DNA of 21,376 nt. Origin: Nitrospinales bacterium (GTDB lineage Bacteria > Nitrospinota_A > UBA7883 > JACRGQ01). Of this stretch, positions 15,139-21,376 are shown in pieces. The stretch covers positions 1 through 21,376 of the forward strand of contig JAHFEI010000004.1 of the NCBI GenBank assembly GCA_023248615.1, given 5' to 3'. Each line of letters begins with the position of its first letter. Within the stretch, counting starts at the first letter, position 1. The notes beneath the pieces were generated by a model. The model was not told the origin of the DNA and made no database searches. It was given only the letters and a program-made list of their open reading frames with translations. A program made the translations under genes and the position numbers.

Positions 15139-16728
15139 GTGAAAATATTCATCGTCAGCGAAAAAGGCTACGAGATTAAGCAGATACGCGAGTTTTTTGC
15201 GCGCCTGCCGTATGGTGATTTCGGCAAGGATAACGTGCTGGATTTTTACCAGGAGGAGGTGCCCAATACCGCGTTGGAGCGGCTGAACTCCCACGACAAC
15301 AAGGAAAAGCCCTACGACCTGATTGTTGTATCCCACAGGATGAAAGCGCTTTCCGGCGTGCAATTTTCGCGGTCAATCCGCTCCTCCAAGACCGTAGCTT
15401 CCCTTCCCATCATGTTGCTGGTAGACCAGATGACAAAAGAGCTGGTGACGGAGGCGATGGGTGTGGGAGTTACCGGCTTTTTCTCCCTGCCGCTTACCCA
15501 GGATGGCATGCAGGTTTCCATGGCCCGCCTTGCCTCCATCCTCCTTTCGCGGGAACAGAAAAAGGTGAAAGAGGAACTGGTAAAATTAAAGTCGGCTTCT
15601 GCCGGTTCCGCTCCAGAAAAATACGATGAGATATGCAAAGACGGGGCGGCACGGGCGGACAAGTGCCGCATGTTTGCACCGTGGGCCGAGGAGGCATATA
15701 CGGTGCCAGCCGCGCTCCATATGGACGCCGGGAACCACAAGGCGGCCATAGCGCGCCTTAAAATGGCGCTGGGGATAAATCCCGCCAACAAGTCTACGCA
15801 CCACTCGCTTCTCGCCTGCTACAAAAAAACCGGACAGGCCATGGAAGAGTCCTCCACACTGAAAAAGCTCCTCACCGCAAACCCGAACTCGGCGGAACTG
15901 CTGGCGAAGCTTGGCGATACCATCATGCACGAGGGGAACTACAAGGAGGCCGCGCTGTATTTCAGGAAGGCGATTGAGAACCATGGGGCGGCTGATTCCG
16001 CCAGGTTGAAGGCACGGTCGCATATCGGCCTGGGCAAGGCACTTATGGCGGAGGGGGACGAAATTCCCGACAAGCGCAAACACGAGATGGCAAAGGAAGA
16101 ATTTACGCTTGGCGTTGCCGCCGATCCCACGTTGGTGAGCGCATACTTGAACCTCCTGTCATCCTACAAGAAGCTGGGGATGGAAAAAGAGGCAAGAGGG
16201 TTGATGGAGAAAGCGGTAAACATAATGCCGGATAGCCCCGATGGGTGGCTGGACCTGTTTTCCCATTACCTCGACGAGGGGGAGATGCAAAAAGCCAAGT
16301 TCTCGCTCCAACGCGCAATACAGTACGACCCGGAAAGCCAGGTAATACTGGTACTCGCCGGGCAGATATACTTGCACAACCGGCTATTTGGCGAAGCCGT
16401 GGCGCTATTCGAAAAGGCGGCCGCTATTAACCCGTCAGATACCCGCGTCTACAACTACCTTGGCATAAGCTACCGCCGCATGGAATTGAACGAACAGGCC
16501 ATCGGTAATTTTAAAAAAGCTATCAACATCGACCCGGATGACTGCAACCTCCATTTCAACCTGGGCAGGGCATGCCAGCAGGTGAACGATTTGGCAATGG
16601 CGCAGAAATCGTACGAGAACGCAATCAGGCTGAACAAGGATTTTGCGGAAGCCAAGATAGCGCTTGGTTCGCTGGCAAAAGTACGTGGAGACAGCCAGTC
16701 GCCGAAAGAACAATTAGGCGCTGGTTGA
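15139..16728 (+). CDS. Degenerate response-regulator receiver domain fused to TPR repeats
   Basis: A 529-residue protein. Residues 1 to about 140 have the length and pattern of a CheY-like receiver: MKIFIVSEKGYEIKQIREFF, YDLIVVSHRMKALSG, LPIMLLVDQ and GVTGFFSLPL. The phosphoacceptor position is Ser65 instead of Asp, the conserved Thr/Ser is Val95, and the switch Lys before Pro is Leu118. It therefore cannot be phosphorylated in the usual way. Residues about 185-520 are roughly nine tetratricopeptide repeats, for example YNYLGISYRRMELNEQAIGN. The domain set suggests a scaffold or signalling adaptor. The GTG start at 15139 follows GGGG at 15128-15131. The next plus-strand gene, a Crp/Fnr regulator, is 193 bases downstream. 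Confidence 0.85.
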   Translation: MKIFIVSEKGYEIKQIREFFARLPYGDFGKDNVLDFYQEEVPNTALERLNSHDNKEKPYDLIVVSHRMKALSGVQFSRSIRSSKTVASLPIMLLVDQMTKELVTEAMGVGVTGFFSLPLTQDGMQVSMARLASILLSREQKKVKEELVKLKSASAGSAPEKYDEICKDGAARADKCRMFAPWAEEAYTVPAALHMDAGNHKAAIARLKMALGINPANKSTHHSLLACYKKTGQAMEESSTLKKLLTANPNSAELLAKLGDTIMHEGNYKEAALYFRKAIENHGAADSARLKARSHIGLGKALMAEGDEIPDKRKHEMAKEEFTLGVAADPTLVSAYLNLLSSYKKLGMEKEARGLMEKAVNIMPDSPDGWLDLFSHYLDEGEMQKAKFSLQRAIQYDPESQVILVLAGQIYLHNRLFGEAVALFEKAAAINPSDTRVYNYLGISYRRMELNEQAIGNFKKAINIDPDDCNLHFNLGRACQQVNDLAMAQKSYENAIRLNKDFAEAKIALGSLAKVRGDSQSPKEQLGAG

Positions 16729-16921
16729 CCACTCGGTGCGGCACATCCCACCCGCTCACGTTTAACCGGTTATCGTTCTTCCCCCGCTTTATCCTCGGAA
16801 TGGCCGGAATCTTGACCATAAGCCTGTAAATACTGCGGATTTGCGGCGCTATGTTGCAACTGAACGCTTGCTTCCGGCATCCCGAAATATTAGATTAGTG
16901 GGAACACGGTGGGAGTACGAA

Positions 16922-17602
16922 GTGGATTTGACCGGGATTCATCTGTTCAAAGGATTGGGGCCTGCGGAACTGAAGCCGCTGGAGGCCATTTCCACGCCCC
17001 GGAAATTTGAAAAGGGCGACACCCTGTTCGTGGAAGGGGAAAGCCCGGACAACCTGTGGTTCATACTCGATGGCGAAGTGAAAATTTTCAAGGAATACTC
17101 GTCCGGCAAGTCGGCCATCATGGGAATTTATGGCGAGGGAGAGGCCGTGGCGATAGTGGCGGTAATAGACGGCAAGGCCTACCCTGCGAGTTGCCAGGCG
17201 ATAATCGGCGGCAACGCGGTGGTGATGAAACGCTCCGATGCGCTAAAAGTGGTAACCACCAACCCCAAGCTGGCGCTGGAAGTGATGATGGACCTGTGCG
17301 GCAGGCTACGCACCATGACAACACATCTGGGTAGCATGTCCGTCCAATCGGTAATCCGGCGGCTCTCCCGCTTCTTGCTACGCCTTGCCGATGAGATGGG
17401 AGTAAAAAAAGGGGGCGGCACGCATGTGAACCTGTTCCTTACCCGCAAAGAATTGGCGGAGTGCATAGGCACCTCTTTTGAGGTGGTGGTGCGCTGTCTG
17501 GGTAAGCTGAAAGACGAGGGGATATTGGAAATAGAAGGCAAAAAGCTGGTTATATATGACCGCGAGAAACTGGATAAAATCGCAGAGGCGGAAGGCGACT
17601 AG
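16922..17602 (+). CDS. Crp/Fnr-family transcriptional regulator
   Basis: A 226-residue regulator. The N-terminal cyclic-nucleotide-binding-type barrel (residues about 8-120) includes FEKGDTLFVEGESPDNLWFILDGEVKIFK. A dimerisation helix follows, then a C-terminal winged helix-turn-helix near residues 173-203 (LTRKELAECIGTSFEVVVRCL). The Arg-Ser pair that binds cAMP phosphate in true Crp is not visible at GEGEAVAIVAVIDGKAYPASCQ, and there is no N-terminal Cys cluster for an Fnr iron-sulfur centre, so the ligand is unknown. I chose GTG at 16922 because GGGAG (16911-16915) is well placed and the family homology begins there. The open frame extends 27 codons upstream without family character. Confidence 0.88.
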   Translation: MDLTGIHLFKGLGPAELKPLEAISTPRKFEKGDTLFVEGESPDNLWFILDGEVKIFKEYSSGKSAIMGIYGEGEAVAIVAVIDGKAYPASCQAIIGGNAVVMKRSDALKVVTTNPKLALEVMMDLCGRLRTMTTHLGSMSVQSVIRRLSRFLLRLADEMGVKKGGGTHVNLFLTRKELAECIGTSFEVVVRCLGKLKDEGILEIEGKKLVIYDREKLDKIAEAEGD

Positions 17603-17650
17603 CAGGCTAGAGCATTTTAATTTATCATGCGTACGAACACTTGCTTCTCT

Positions 17651-17698
17651 GGATTCCCGCTGGAGTTTACCCCGTGCTGGACACGGGGCGGGAATGAC
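17651..17698. repeat. REP-like palindromic element (ATTCCCGC...GCGGGAAT)
   Basis: Outer arms ATTCCCGC (17653-17660) and GCGGGAAT (17688-17695) enclose an inner hairpin CCCCGTG-CTGGA-CACGGGG (17670-17688). It lies between the Crp gene and the small secreted-protein gene. Such nested palindromes are typical of dispersed intergenic repeats. A T run seven bases later could let it act as a weak terminator. Confidence 0.65.
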
Positions 17699-17752
17699 AA
17701 TTTTTGCGTAGCTATGAAAAGTTAAAATGCCCTAAGGTTGGAAAAAGGAATA

Positions 17753-18196
17753 ATGGCAATCGGAAAAGCGGGTTTGGTGGTAGTAGCGGCGATGCACCTG
17801 CCCTGTTTTACATCCTTCCCGTATGCCAATAGCCCGTTGGGAATTTCCTCCGCTTTTGCGGCGGAGAATTTTTACTATAACGACGACGATATCAAATTCC
17901 ACTTCTCGCGGGAAAAAGACCTGGTGCATCTTAACCATCTGGTCGGAATGCTAAGCGACCTGTCGAGGGAGCAGGACAAGCTTTTCAGGAGCAAGGCGGG
18001 AACCGGCGAAAATACGGCTTTTGTAAAAGCGCAAGAATTTATAAACAACGCAAACATGTTCGCAAGCGAGAACAAATACGAGGATGCCTTTGGGGAGCTT
18101 GAAGGCGCTTATAGGGGCATCTTAAAATCGCTGGAGGAGCTGGGCGCCAAACGAGCAGAAAAGCGCACGGAATTCTTCAAGGCACCGAAAAAATAG
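17753..18196 (+). CDS. Small exported protein with Sec signal peptide, function unknown
   Basis: A 147-residue protein I do not recognise. The first ~37 residues look like a Sec signal peptide, with a short basic start (MAIGKAG), a hydrophobic stretch and an Ala-Phe-Ala-Ala cleavage site before ENFYYNDDD. The mature part is about 110 residues, charged and helical (HLNHLVGMLSDLSREQDKL, NKYEDAFGELEGAYRGILK), and it ends in a basic tail. The cysteine at residue 18 is not in a lipobox. The start ATG at 17753 was chosen because AAAGGA precedes it; a TTG five codons upstream has no site. It is presumably periplasmic. A 222-bp inverted-repeat element begins 24 bases after the stop. Confidence 0.7.
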   Translation: MAIGKAGLVVVAAMHLPCFTSFPYANSPLGISSAFAAENFYYNDDDIKFHFSREKDLVHLNHLVGMLSDLSREQDKLFRSKAGTGENTAFVKAQEFINNANMFASENKYEDAFGELEGAYRGILKSLEELGAKRAEKRTEFFKAPKK

Positions 18197-18219
18197 CGGC
18201 TGGTTTAGCCGGGGAAAGC

Positions 18220-18441
18220 ATTAACCTCGATTCCGAAGACAGGAATTCAAAATACCCCAAAACAATTTATAAATATGCCTGATTTGGATATTTTCAAAAG
18301 AATAATTTGGTACAGGGCTGATATCAAAATTAATTTCCTCCCCTTGAAAGGGGAGGCGCAGGTGGGGTTGAGGAACCTCCCCTTCATCCCCTCCTTGCGA
18401 AGGAGGGGAAAGTAATTTTAACTTCGGAATCGAGGATTAAT
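18220..18441. repeat. 222-bp MITE-like element with ~20-bp terminal inverted repeats
   Basis: ATTAACCTCGATTCCGAAG (18220-18238) is repeated inverted at 18422-18441, identical except for one extra base. The interior is AT-rich and non-coding on the left. On the right it holds two near-perfect hairpins: CCTCCCCTT/AAGGGGAGG (18337-18356) and CCCCTCCTT/AAGGAGGGG (18388-18408). The AATTT...cctcccc and ggggaaagtaATTT flanks make a second, nested inverted repeat. No obvious target-site duplication is seen. Confidence 0.55.
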
Positions 18442-18492
18442 CCCGCGTCCGCACGGCGCGATGCAGTAGCGGAAAGTATCGTAGCTCTCCAT
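18418..18492 (-). CDS. Short ORF, possibly the 5' end of a gene interrupted by the inverted-repeat element
   Basis: A 24-codon ORF beginning MESYDTFRYCIAPCGRG, with GGAGGG (18501-18506) spaced eight bases from its ATG. Its last seven codons and the stop lie inside the terminal inverted repeat of the adjacent 222-bp element. It may be a gene start cut by the element, or chance. No family is recognised. Confidence 0.25.
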   Translation of the reverse strand: MESYDTFRYCIAPCGRGINPRFRS

Positions 18493-18593
18493 GTTTTATT
18501 CCCTCCACCGATACAATCGCCGTTAATCTGCATATTCAACTTAAATTCCCAGGACACCCTGCCCAACCATTCCCTCTCGCTATTCTGCAAAAC

Positions 18594-18920
18594 CTATTTG
18601 CCGCCAGGCTCTATGGTAAAAGTGAGCGGGAAGCCGTGGGAACGAGCATGCCCGTGCGCCTGCTCCACCTTAAACTCCGCGCGTTCCAGCGCCATCACCG
18701 CCACCAGCGCCATGCCATTCTGGTGCGCGGCGTGCATGACCTCCACAGCGTGGCTACGGTCGGGGATAAAAAAGCGCACAAGGGTCTCCACCACAAAATC
18801 CATCGGGGTTTGGTTGTCGTCATGCAGTATCACGTTATAGGGGGGTAGCACTTCCGCCAGTGCGGAGGACGCCTCCTCCGGCTTTTCGGGCCTGCTTTCT
18901 TCTTTACGTTTCCCGGCCAT
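18594..18920 (-). CDS. clpS: ATP-dependent Clp protease adaptor ClpS
   Basis: Adaptor that delivers N-end-rule substrates to the ClpA/ClpC-ClpP protease. The 108-residue product has a charged flexible N-terminus and the family core YNVILHDDNQTPMDFVV, then MHAAHQNG (the conserved substrate-pocket His), ERAEFKVEQAHGHARSHGFPLTFTIE. The usual Asn-Asp-Asp triad appears as Asp-Asp-Asn, so acidic pocket character is kept. The ATG at 18920 has a weak GGGCGG upstream; an alternative ATG at 18932 adds four residues. Either start overlaps the end of lolD, so the genes are coupled. No clpA is adjacent, unlike many proteobacteria. Confidence 0.93.
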   Translation of the reverse strand: MAGKRKEESRPEKPEEASSALAEVLPPYNVILHDDNQTPMDFVVETLVRFFIPDRSHAVEVMHAAHQNGMALVAVMALERAEFKVEQAHGHARSHGFPLTFTIEPGGK

Positions 18921-19602
18921 GCAACCGCCCATCGTGCAGTTCGTACACCATGTCCATCATGCCTGCCAATTTCATGTTGTGTGTGACGATGATGGAAGCA
19001 AGGCTTTTATCTTTCACAAGCCCCTTGATAAGCAGAAAGACATCCTCCGCCGTTTTTTCGTCCAGGTTGCCAGTCGGCTCGTCCGCCAGCAGTACGCGCG
19101 GGTTGTTCATCAATGCGCGGATTAGGGCCACGCGCTGTTGCTCGCCGCCGGATAGTTTGCCGGGACGATGGCCCGTCCGTTCCAGTAGCCCCACCGAATC
19201 GAAAAGCTCCTCCGCCTTTTTGCGGGCCGCTTTCACGTCGCCACCGGTTATCATAGCCGGGATTATTACATTCTCCATCGCCGTGAATTCCGGTAGCAGG
19301 TGGTGGAACTGGAACACAAAACCGATATTGCTTCCCCGGTAGAGCGAGCGGCGGTTGTCGTCCAGCGCGAAAATATCCTGCCCGTTGATTGTGGCGGTGC
19401 CGGTATTGGGCTTATCCAACCCGCCCAGTATGTGCAAAAGGGTGGATTTGCCGGTGCCGGATGCGCCGACAATGCCTACGAGCTCTCCGGGGCGCACTTG
19501 CAAGTCCAGCCCGCGCAGGATATCCAGATGCCCCGAATCCGTGGCGTAGCTTTTTCCTATCCCGCTTGCCGATACTATAGCGTTGTCTTCCACATTTACC
19601 AT
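18904..19602 (-). CDS. lolD: Lipoprotein-releasing ABC transporter ATP-binding protein LolD
   Basis: ATPase of LolCDE, which extracts lipoproteins from the inner membrane for delivery to the outer membrane. The 232-residue protein has Walker A GASGTGKS (46-53), Q-loop Gln98 in FVFQ, signature LSGGEQQR (150-157), Walker B VLLADEP (170-176) and the H-loop His208. The segment FHHLLPEFTAMENV after the Q-loop is a LolD hallmark that separates it from MacB/FtsE relatives. The membrane partners LolC/E are not next to it; clpS follows with overlap. A TATAAT box ends eight bases before the ATG, which has no Shine-Dalgarno. It is divergent from pyrR. Confidence 0.92.
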   Translation of the reverse strand: MVNVEDNAIVSASGIGKSYATDSGHLDILRGLDLQVRPGELVGIVGASGTGKSTLLHILGGLDKPNTGTATINGQDIFALDDNRRSLYRGSNIGFVFQFHHLLPEFTAMENVIIPAMITGGDVKAARKKAEELFDSVGLLERTGHRPGKLSGGEQQRVALIRALMNNPRVLLADEPTGNLDEKTAEDVFLLIKGLVKDKSLASIIVTHNMKLAGMMDMVYELHDGRLHGRET

Positions 19603-19610
19603 CAGTTGGG

Positions 19611-19616
19611 ATTATA
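19611..19616 (-). promoter_or_regulatory. Probable -10 box of lolD, placed for a leaderless transcript
   Basis: A perfect TATAAT on the minus strand, eight bases upstream of the lolD ATG, with no convincing -35 box. A second TATAAT lies further upstream on the same strand. Confidence 0.4.
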
Positions 19617-19691
19617 TATCCGAATCCCGCCAGGGCATTATAAATCCTGCCTACGCCAATGTCTCCAGCCATTGCGGTCTTCAATCCGCAG

Positions 19692-19721
19692 TTGCCAGCG
19701 GGGGCGCCAAACTGGTAGAGT
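19692..19721 (+). promoter_or_regulatory. Probable promoter of the pyr operon
   Basis: TTGCCA (19692-19697, five of six to consensus), an 18-base spacer and TAGAGT (19716-19721, four of six). The start would be near 19728, just ahead of the PyrR-binding hairpin. Confidence 0.4.
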
Positions 19722-19740
19722 ACGTTCCCAGAAGGATAAG

Positions 19741-19775
19741 CCTTTTTAAAGGGGTCCCGAGAGGCTCACAAAAGG
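19741..19775 (+). promoter_or_regulatory. PyrR-binding RNA hairpin in the pyr leader
   Basis: The conserved PyrR-binding loop is present as GTCCCGAGAGGCT: upper stem GGGTC (19752-19756), hexaloop CCGAGA, and GGCTC (19763-19767). The outer stem is CCTTTT (19741-19746) with AAAAGG (19770-19775). This matches the known consensus (UCC-N-GAGAGGCU in an internally bulged hairpin). The 3' arm overlaps the Shine-Dalgarno AAAGGAG (19771-19777) of the leader ORF at 19782, so PyrR plus UMP binding should block ribosome access. I see no terminator hairpin after it. Confidence 0.85.
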
Positions 19776-19781
19776 AGAAAA

Positions 19782-19820
19782 ATGGCGTACCGATACCTTG
19801 TTGCGGACTGGGTCGCATGA
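19782..19820 (+). CDS. 12-codon leader ORF coupled to pyrR
   Basis: ATG at 19782 encodes MAYRYLVADWVA and stops at TGA 19818-19820, which overlaps the pyrR ATG (ATGA). It has a near-ideal Shine-Dalgarno (AAAGGAG, 19771-19777) that lies in the PyrR hairpin. pyrR itself has no good site, so ribosomes probably reach pyrR by translating this leader. The peptide probably has no function of its own. Confidence 0.6.
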   Translation: MAYRYLVADWVA

Positions 19821-20371
19821 CCACTAACGGCTCTTCGTCCCGCCTTATTTTAAACCACGACGACATATCCCGCACACTTGCGCGGATGGCGCACGAGATA
19901 ACCGAAAAAAATCCCGATTGCTCCAGCCTCGTGTTGGTGGGGATAATCACACGCGGAGCGCCGCTTGCCAAGCGCCTTGCGGAGAAAATAAAGTCCATTA
20001 CCGGCACGGACGTGCCGGTAGGCAAGCTGGACGTTACTTTCTACCGCGATGACATCGCACAAAAGGGGCCGAACCTAAACGCATCCCCCACCGAGATACT
20101 GGCGGACGTAACGGGCAAGACGGTGATACTGGTGGACGACGTGCTGTTCACCGGGCGTTCTATCCGCGCCGGCATAGACGCAATAATGGATATCGGCAGG
20201 CCGGGGCGGATACAACTTGCGGCACTGCTGGATCGCGGACACCGGGAACTGCCGATACGGGCCGACTACATAGGGAAAAACATCCCAACCTCCAAGAGCG
20301 AGAGGGTAAAGGTGAAACTGAAGGAAACGGATGGTGAGGATATGGTGATGGTGGTGAGCGGGAATGACTGA
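19817..20371 (+). CDS. pyrR: Bifunctional pyr operon regulator / uracil phosphoribosyltransferase PyrR
   Basis: UMP-sensing RNA-binding protein that represses pyrimidine genes; many members also convert uracil and PRPP to UMP. The 184-residue product closely follows the Bacillus type: ISRTLARMAHEITEKN, LVGIITRGAPLAKRLAE, FYRDDI, the PRPP loop VILVDDVLFTGRSIRAGID, and the highly conserved DRGHRELPIRADYIGKNIPTSK. I chose ATG 19817 because it gives the normal length; the open frame upstream is leader sequence containing the RNA hairpin. It overlaps pyrB by eight bases. The hairpin just upstream is its predicted autoregulatory target. Confidence 0.97.
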   Translation: MTTNGSSSRLILNHDDISRTLARMAHEITEKNPDCSSLVLVGIITRGAPLAKRLAEKIKSITGTDVPVGKLDVTFYRDDIAQKGPNLNASPTEILADVTGKTVILVDDVLFTGRSIRAGIDAIMDIGRPGRIQLAALLDRGHRELPIRADYIGKNIPTSKSERVKVKLKETDGEDMVMVVSGND

Positions 20372-21308
20372 CGCAATTCTCTCCGGCTTCAAGGGCCGAC
20401 ACCTGTTGCGAATGAGCGACCTGACCGCCGCCGAGATAATGGGGCTTATCAACACCGCGATGCGGTTTAAGGAAGTATCCGAGCGGGAGGTGAAAAAGCT
20501 CCCGACACTGCGCGGCAAGACGGTGGTGAACCTTTTCTTCGAGGCCAGCACCCGCACCCGCACATCGTTTGAAATCGCCGGGAAACGGCTTTCCGCCGAT
20601 GTGATAAACATATCCGCGCAAACCTCCAGCGTCACAAAAGGGGAGACGTTCAAGGATACCGTGCTGAACATAGCCGCAATGAAGCCGGATGCGCTGGTGA
20701 TACGGCACTCGGCGCCCGGTACGGCGCTGTACGCTTCCAAAATCGCGGGTTGTTCCGTCGTCAACGGCGGCGACGGTGCGCACGCGCATCCCACACAGGC
20801 ATTGCTGGACTTGCTGACCATGACCGAGCGCAAAAAAAACCTGGAGAACCTAAACGTCTCGATAATCGGTGATATTTTGCATTCCCGCGTTGCGCGGTCG
20901 AACATAGCCGCGCTGAACATGTTCAATGCCAACGTAACCGTTTGCGCTCCGCCCACGCTACTGCCGCACAAGATGGAAAGCATGGGCGTGCGGGCTACAC
21001 ACAGCATTGCCGAGGCGGTGGAGGGGGCTGATGTTATTATGATGCTCCGTTTGCAGACGGAGCGCATGGCGCAGGGGCTGTTCCCTTCGCTACGCGAATA
21101 CGCCGACAACTTCTGCCTGAGCGCAAAGGTGATGAAAAATGCGAAAAAAGACGTGATCATCATGCATCCCGGCCCTATTAACCGAGGGGTGGAAATAGCT
21201 TCGGATGTGGCCGATGGGCCGTACTCGGTGATACTCAACCAGGTCACGCACGGCGTCGCCATGCGGATGGCGGTGTTGTACCTGCTTTGCGGAGGGGCGG
21301 AATCGTGA
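20364..21308 (+). CDS. pyrB: Aspartate carbamoyltransferase catalytic subunit
   Basis: Condenses carbamoyl phosphate and aspartate, the first committed step of pyrimidine synthesis. The 314-residue product has the carbamoyl-phosphate motif FFEASTRTRTSFE (58-70), GDILHSRVARSN, HPTQALLDLLT and the late HPGPINRGVEI. The length fits the stand-alone catalytic chain, and no regulatory pyrI is present in the window. The ATG at 20364 overlaps the end of pyrR by eight bases, and the stop overlaps the pyrC start (GTGA), so the three are translated as a coupled unit under PyrR control. Confidence 0.98.
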   Translation: MTDAILSGFKGRHLLRMSDLTAAEIMGLINTAMRFKEVSEREVKKLPTLRGKTVVNLFFEASTRTRTSFEIAGKRLSADVINISAQTSSVTKGETFKDTVLNIAAMKPDALVIRHSAPGTALYASKIAGCSVVNGGDGAHAHPTQALLDLLTMTERKKNLENLNVSIIGDILHSRVARSNIAALNMFNANVTVCAPPTLLPHKMESMGVRATHSIAEAVEGADVIMMLRLQTERMAQGLFPSLREYADNFCLSAKVMKNAKKDVIIMHPGPINRGVEIASDVADGPYSVILNQVTHGVAMRMAVLYLLCGGAES

Positions 21309-21376
21309 GCGAAACGTTACTGATAAAAAACGGTCGGGTTATCGACCCGGCATCCGGCGCAGACTCCGTGTGCGAC
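21305..21376 (+). CDS. pyrC: Dihydroorotase, N-terminal fragment (3' truncated by window)
   Basis: GTG at 21305 overlaps the pyrB stop. The 24 visible residues, starting with SETLLIKNGRVIDPASGAD after the initiator, match the N-terminal strand of the amidohydrolase-type dihydroorotases. This family often follows pyrB in pyrR-pyrB-pyrC operons. The metal-binding HxH motif lies beyond the window. The fragment alone cannot distinguish an active enzyme from a non-catalytic pyrC-like partner. Confidence 0.85.
   Translation, partial: MSETLLIKNGRVIDPASGADSVCD

Noticed and set aside
16842..16921. 27-residue N-terminal extension of the Crp/Fnr protein
   Set aside because: No ribosome-binding site at the upstream start and no family similarity; the GTG at 16922 has GGGAG at good spacing.
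20075..21262. 395-codon minus-strand ORF opposite pyrR/pyrB
   Set aside because: Antisense to two unmistakable genes and with no recognisable protein features.

Overview
The window is a gene-dense, moderately GC-rich chromosomal segment from a Gram-negative, flagellated bacterium. A LolD-type lipoprotein-sorting ATPase implies an outer membrane, and a flagellin gene with a sigma-28-like promoter implies motility. Several features point away from the well-studied proteobacteria: a TrmD fused to a second SPOUT methyltransferase domain, a PyrR regulator with its RNA hairpin, frequent ATA isoleucine codons in housekeeping genes, and a pair of methanofuran-type biosynthesis genes. I cannot fix the phylum from this window. 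A Nitrospinota/Nitrospirota/Desulfobacterota-like or other uncultivated lineage is a guess.

Layout. Positions 1-726 are the 3' end of acs. Positions 840-4946 hold the conserved translation/secretion operon ffh-rpsP-khpA-rimM-trmD-rplS, with short gaps or overlaps and a terminator at 4975-5023. Positions 5107-6980 hold two overlapping genes resembling MfnD (ATP-grasp tyramine-glutamate ligase) and MfnF (hydantoinase/oxoprolinase-like), a signature of H4MPT/methanofuran-linked C1 metabolism. A convergent SemiSWEET gene follows, then a decayed IS1380-type transposase fragment, then a monocistronic flagellin gene (minus strand) with a long structured leader.

Positions 9184-14758 are on the minus strand. 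pdxJ and a Dabb-domain gene overlap. They are followed by a run made of a 758-residue coiled-coil protein, mtnP and hemL. The coiled-coil protein is built on a strict 31-residue period. Positions 15139-18196 are on the plus strand: a degenerate-receiver/TPR protein, a Crp/Fnr regulator and a small secreted protein. Intergenic regions from about 14.8 to 18.5 kb carry several palindromic or inverted-repeat elements. lolD and clpS overlap on the minus strand. Divergent from lolD, the pyr operon (pyrR-pyrB-pyrC) is preceded by a PyrR-binding hairpin that masks the ribosome-binding site of a 12-codon leader ORF coupled to pyrR.

The most interesting items are: (i) the MfnD/MfnF-like pair; (ii) the PyrR hairpin with coupled leader ORF, which suggests translational rather than transcriptional control; (iii) the 31-residue-repeat rod protein; (iv) the TrmD-SPOUT fusion; (v) the pseudo-receiver TPR protein; (vi) recurrent promoters placed so close to start codons that the mRNAs should be leaderless; and (vii) a three-hairpin flagellin leader. 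No CRISPR array, tRNA, rRNA or complete mobile element was seen.
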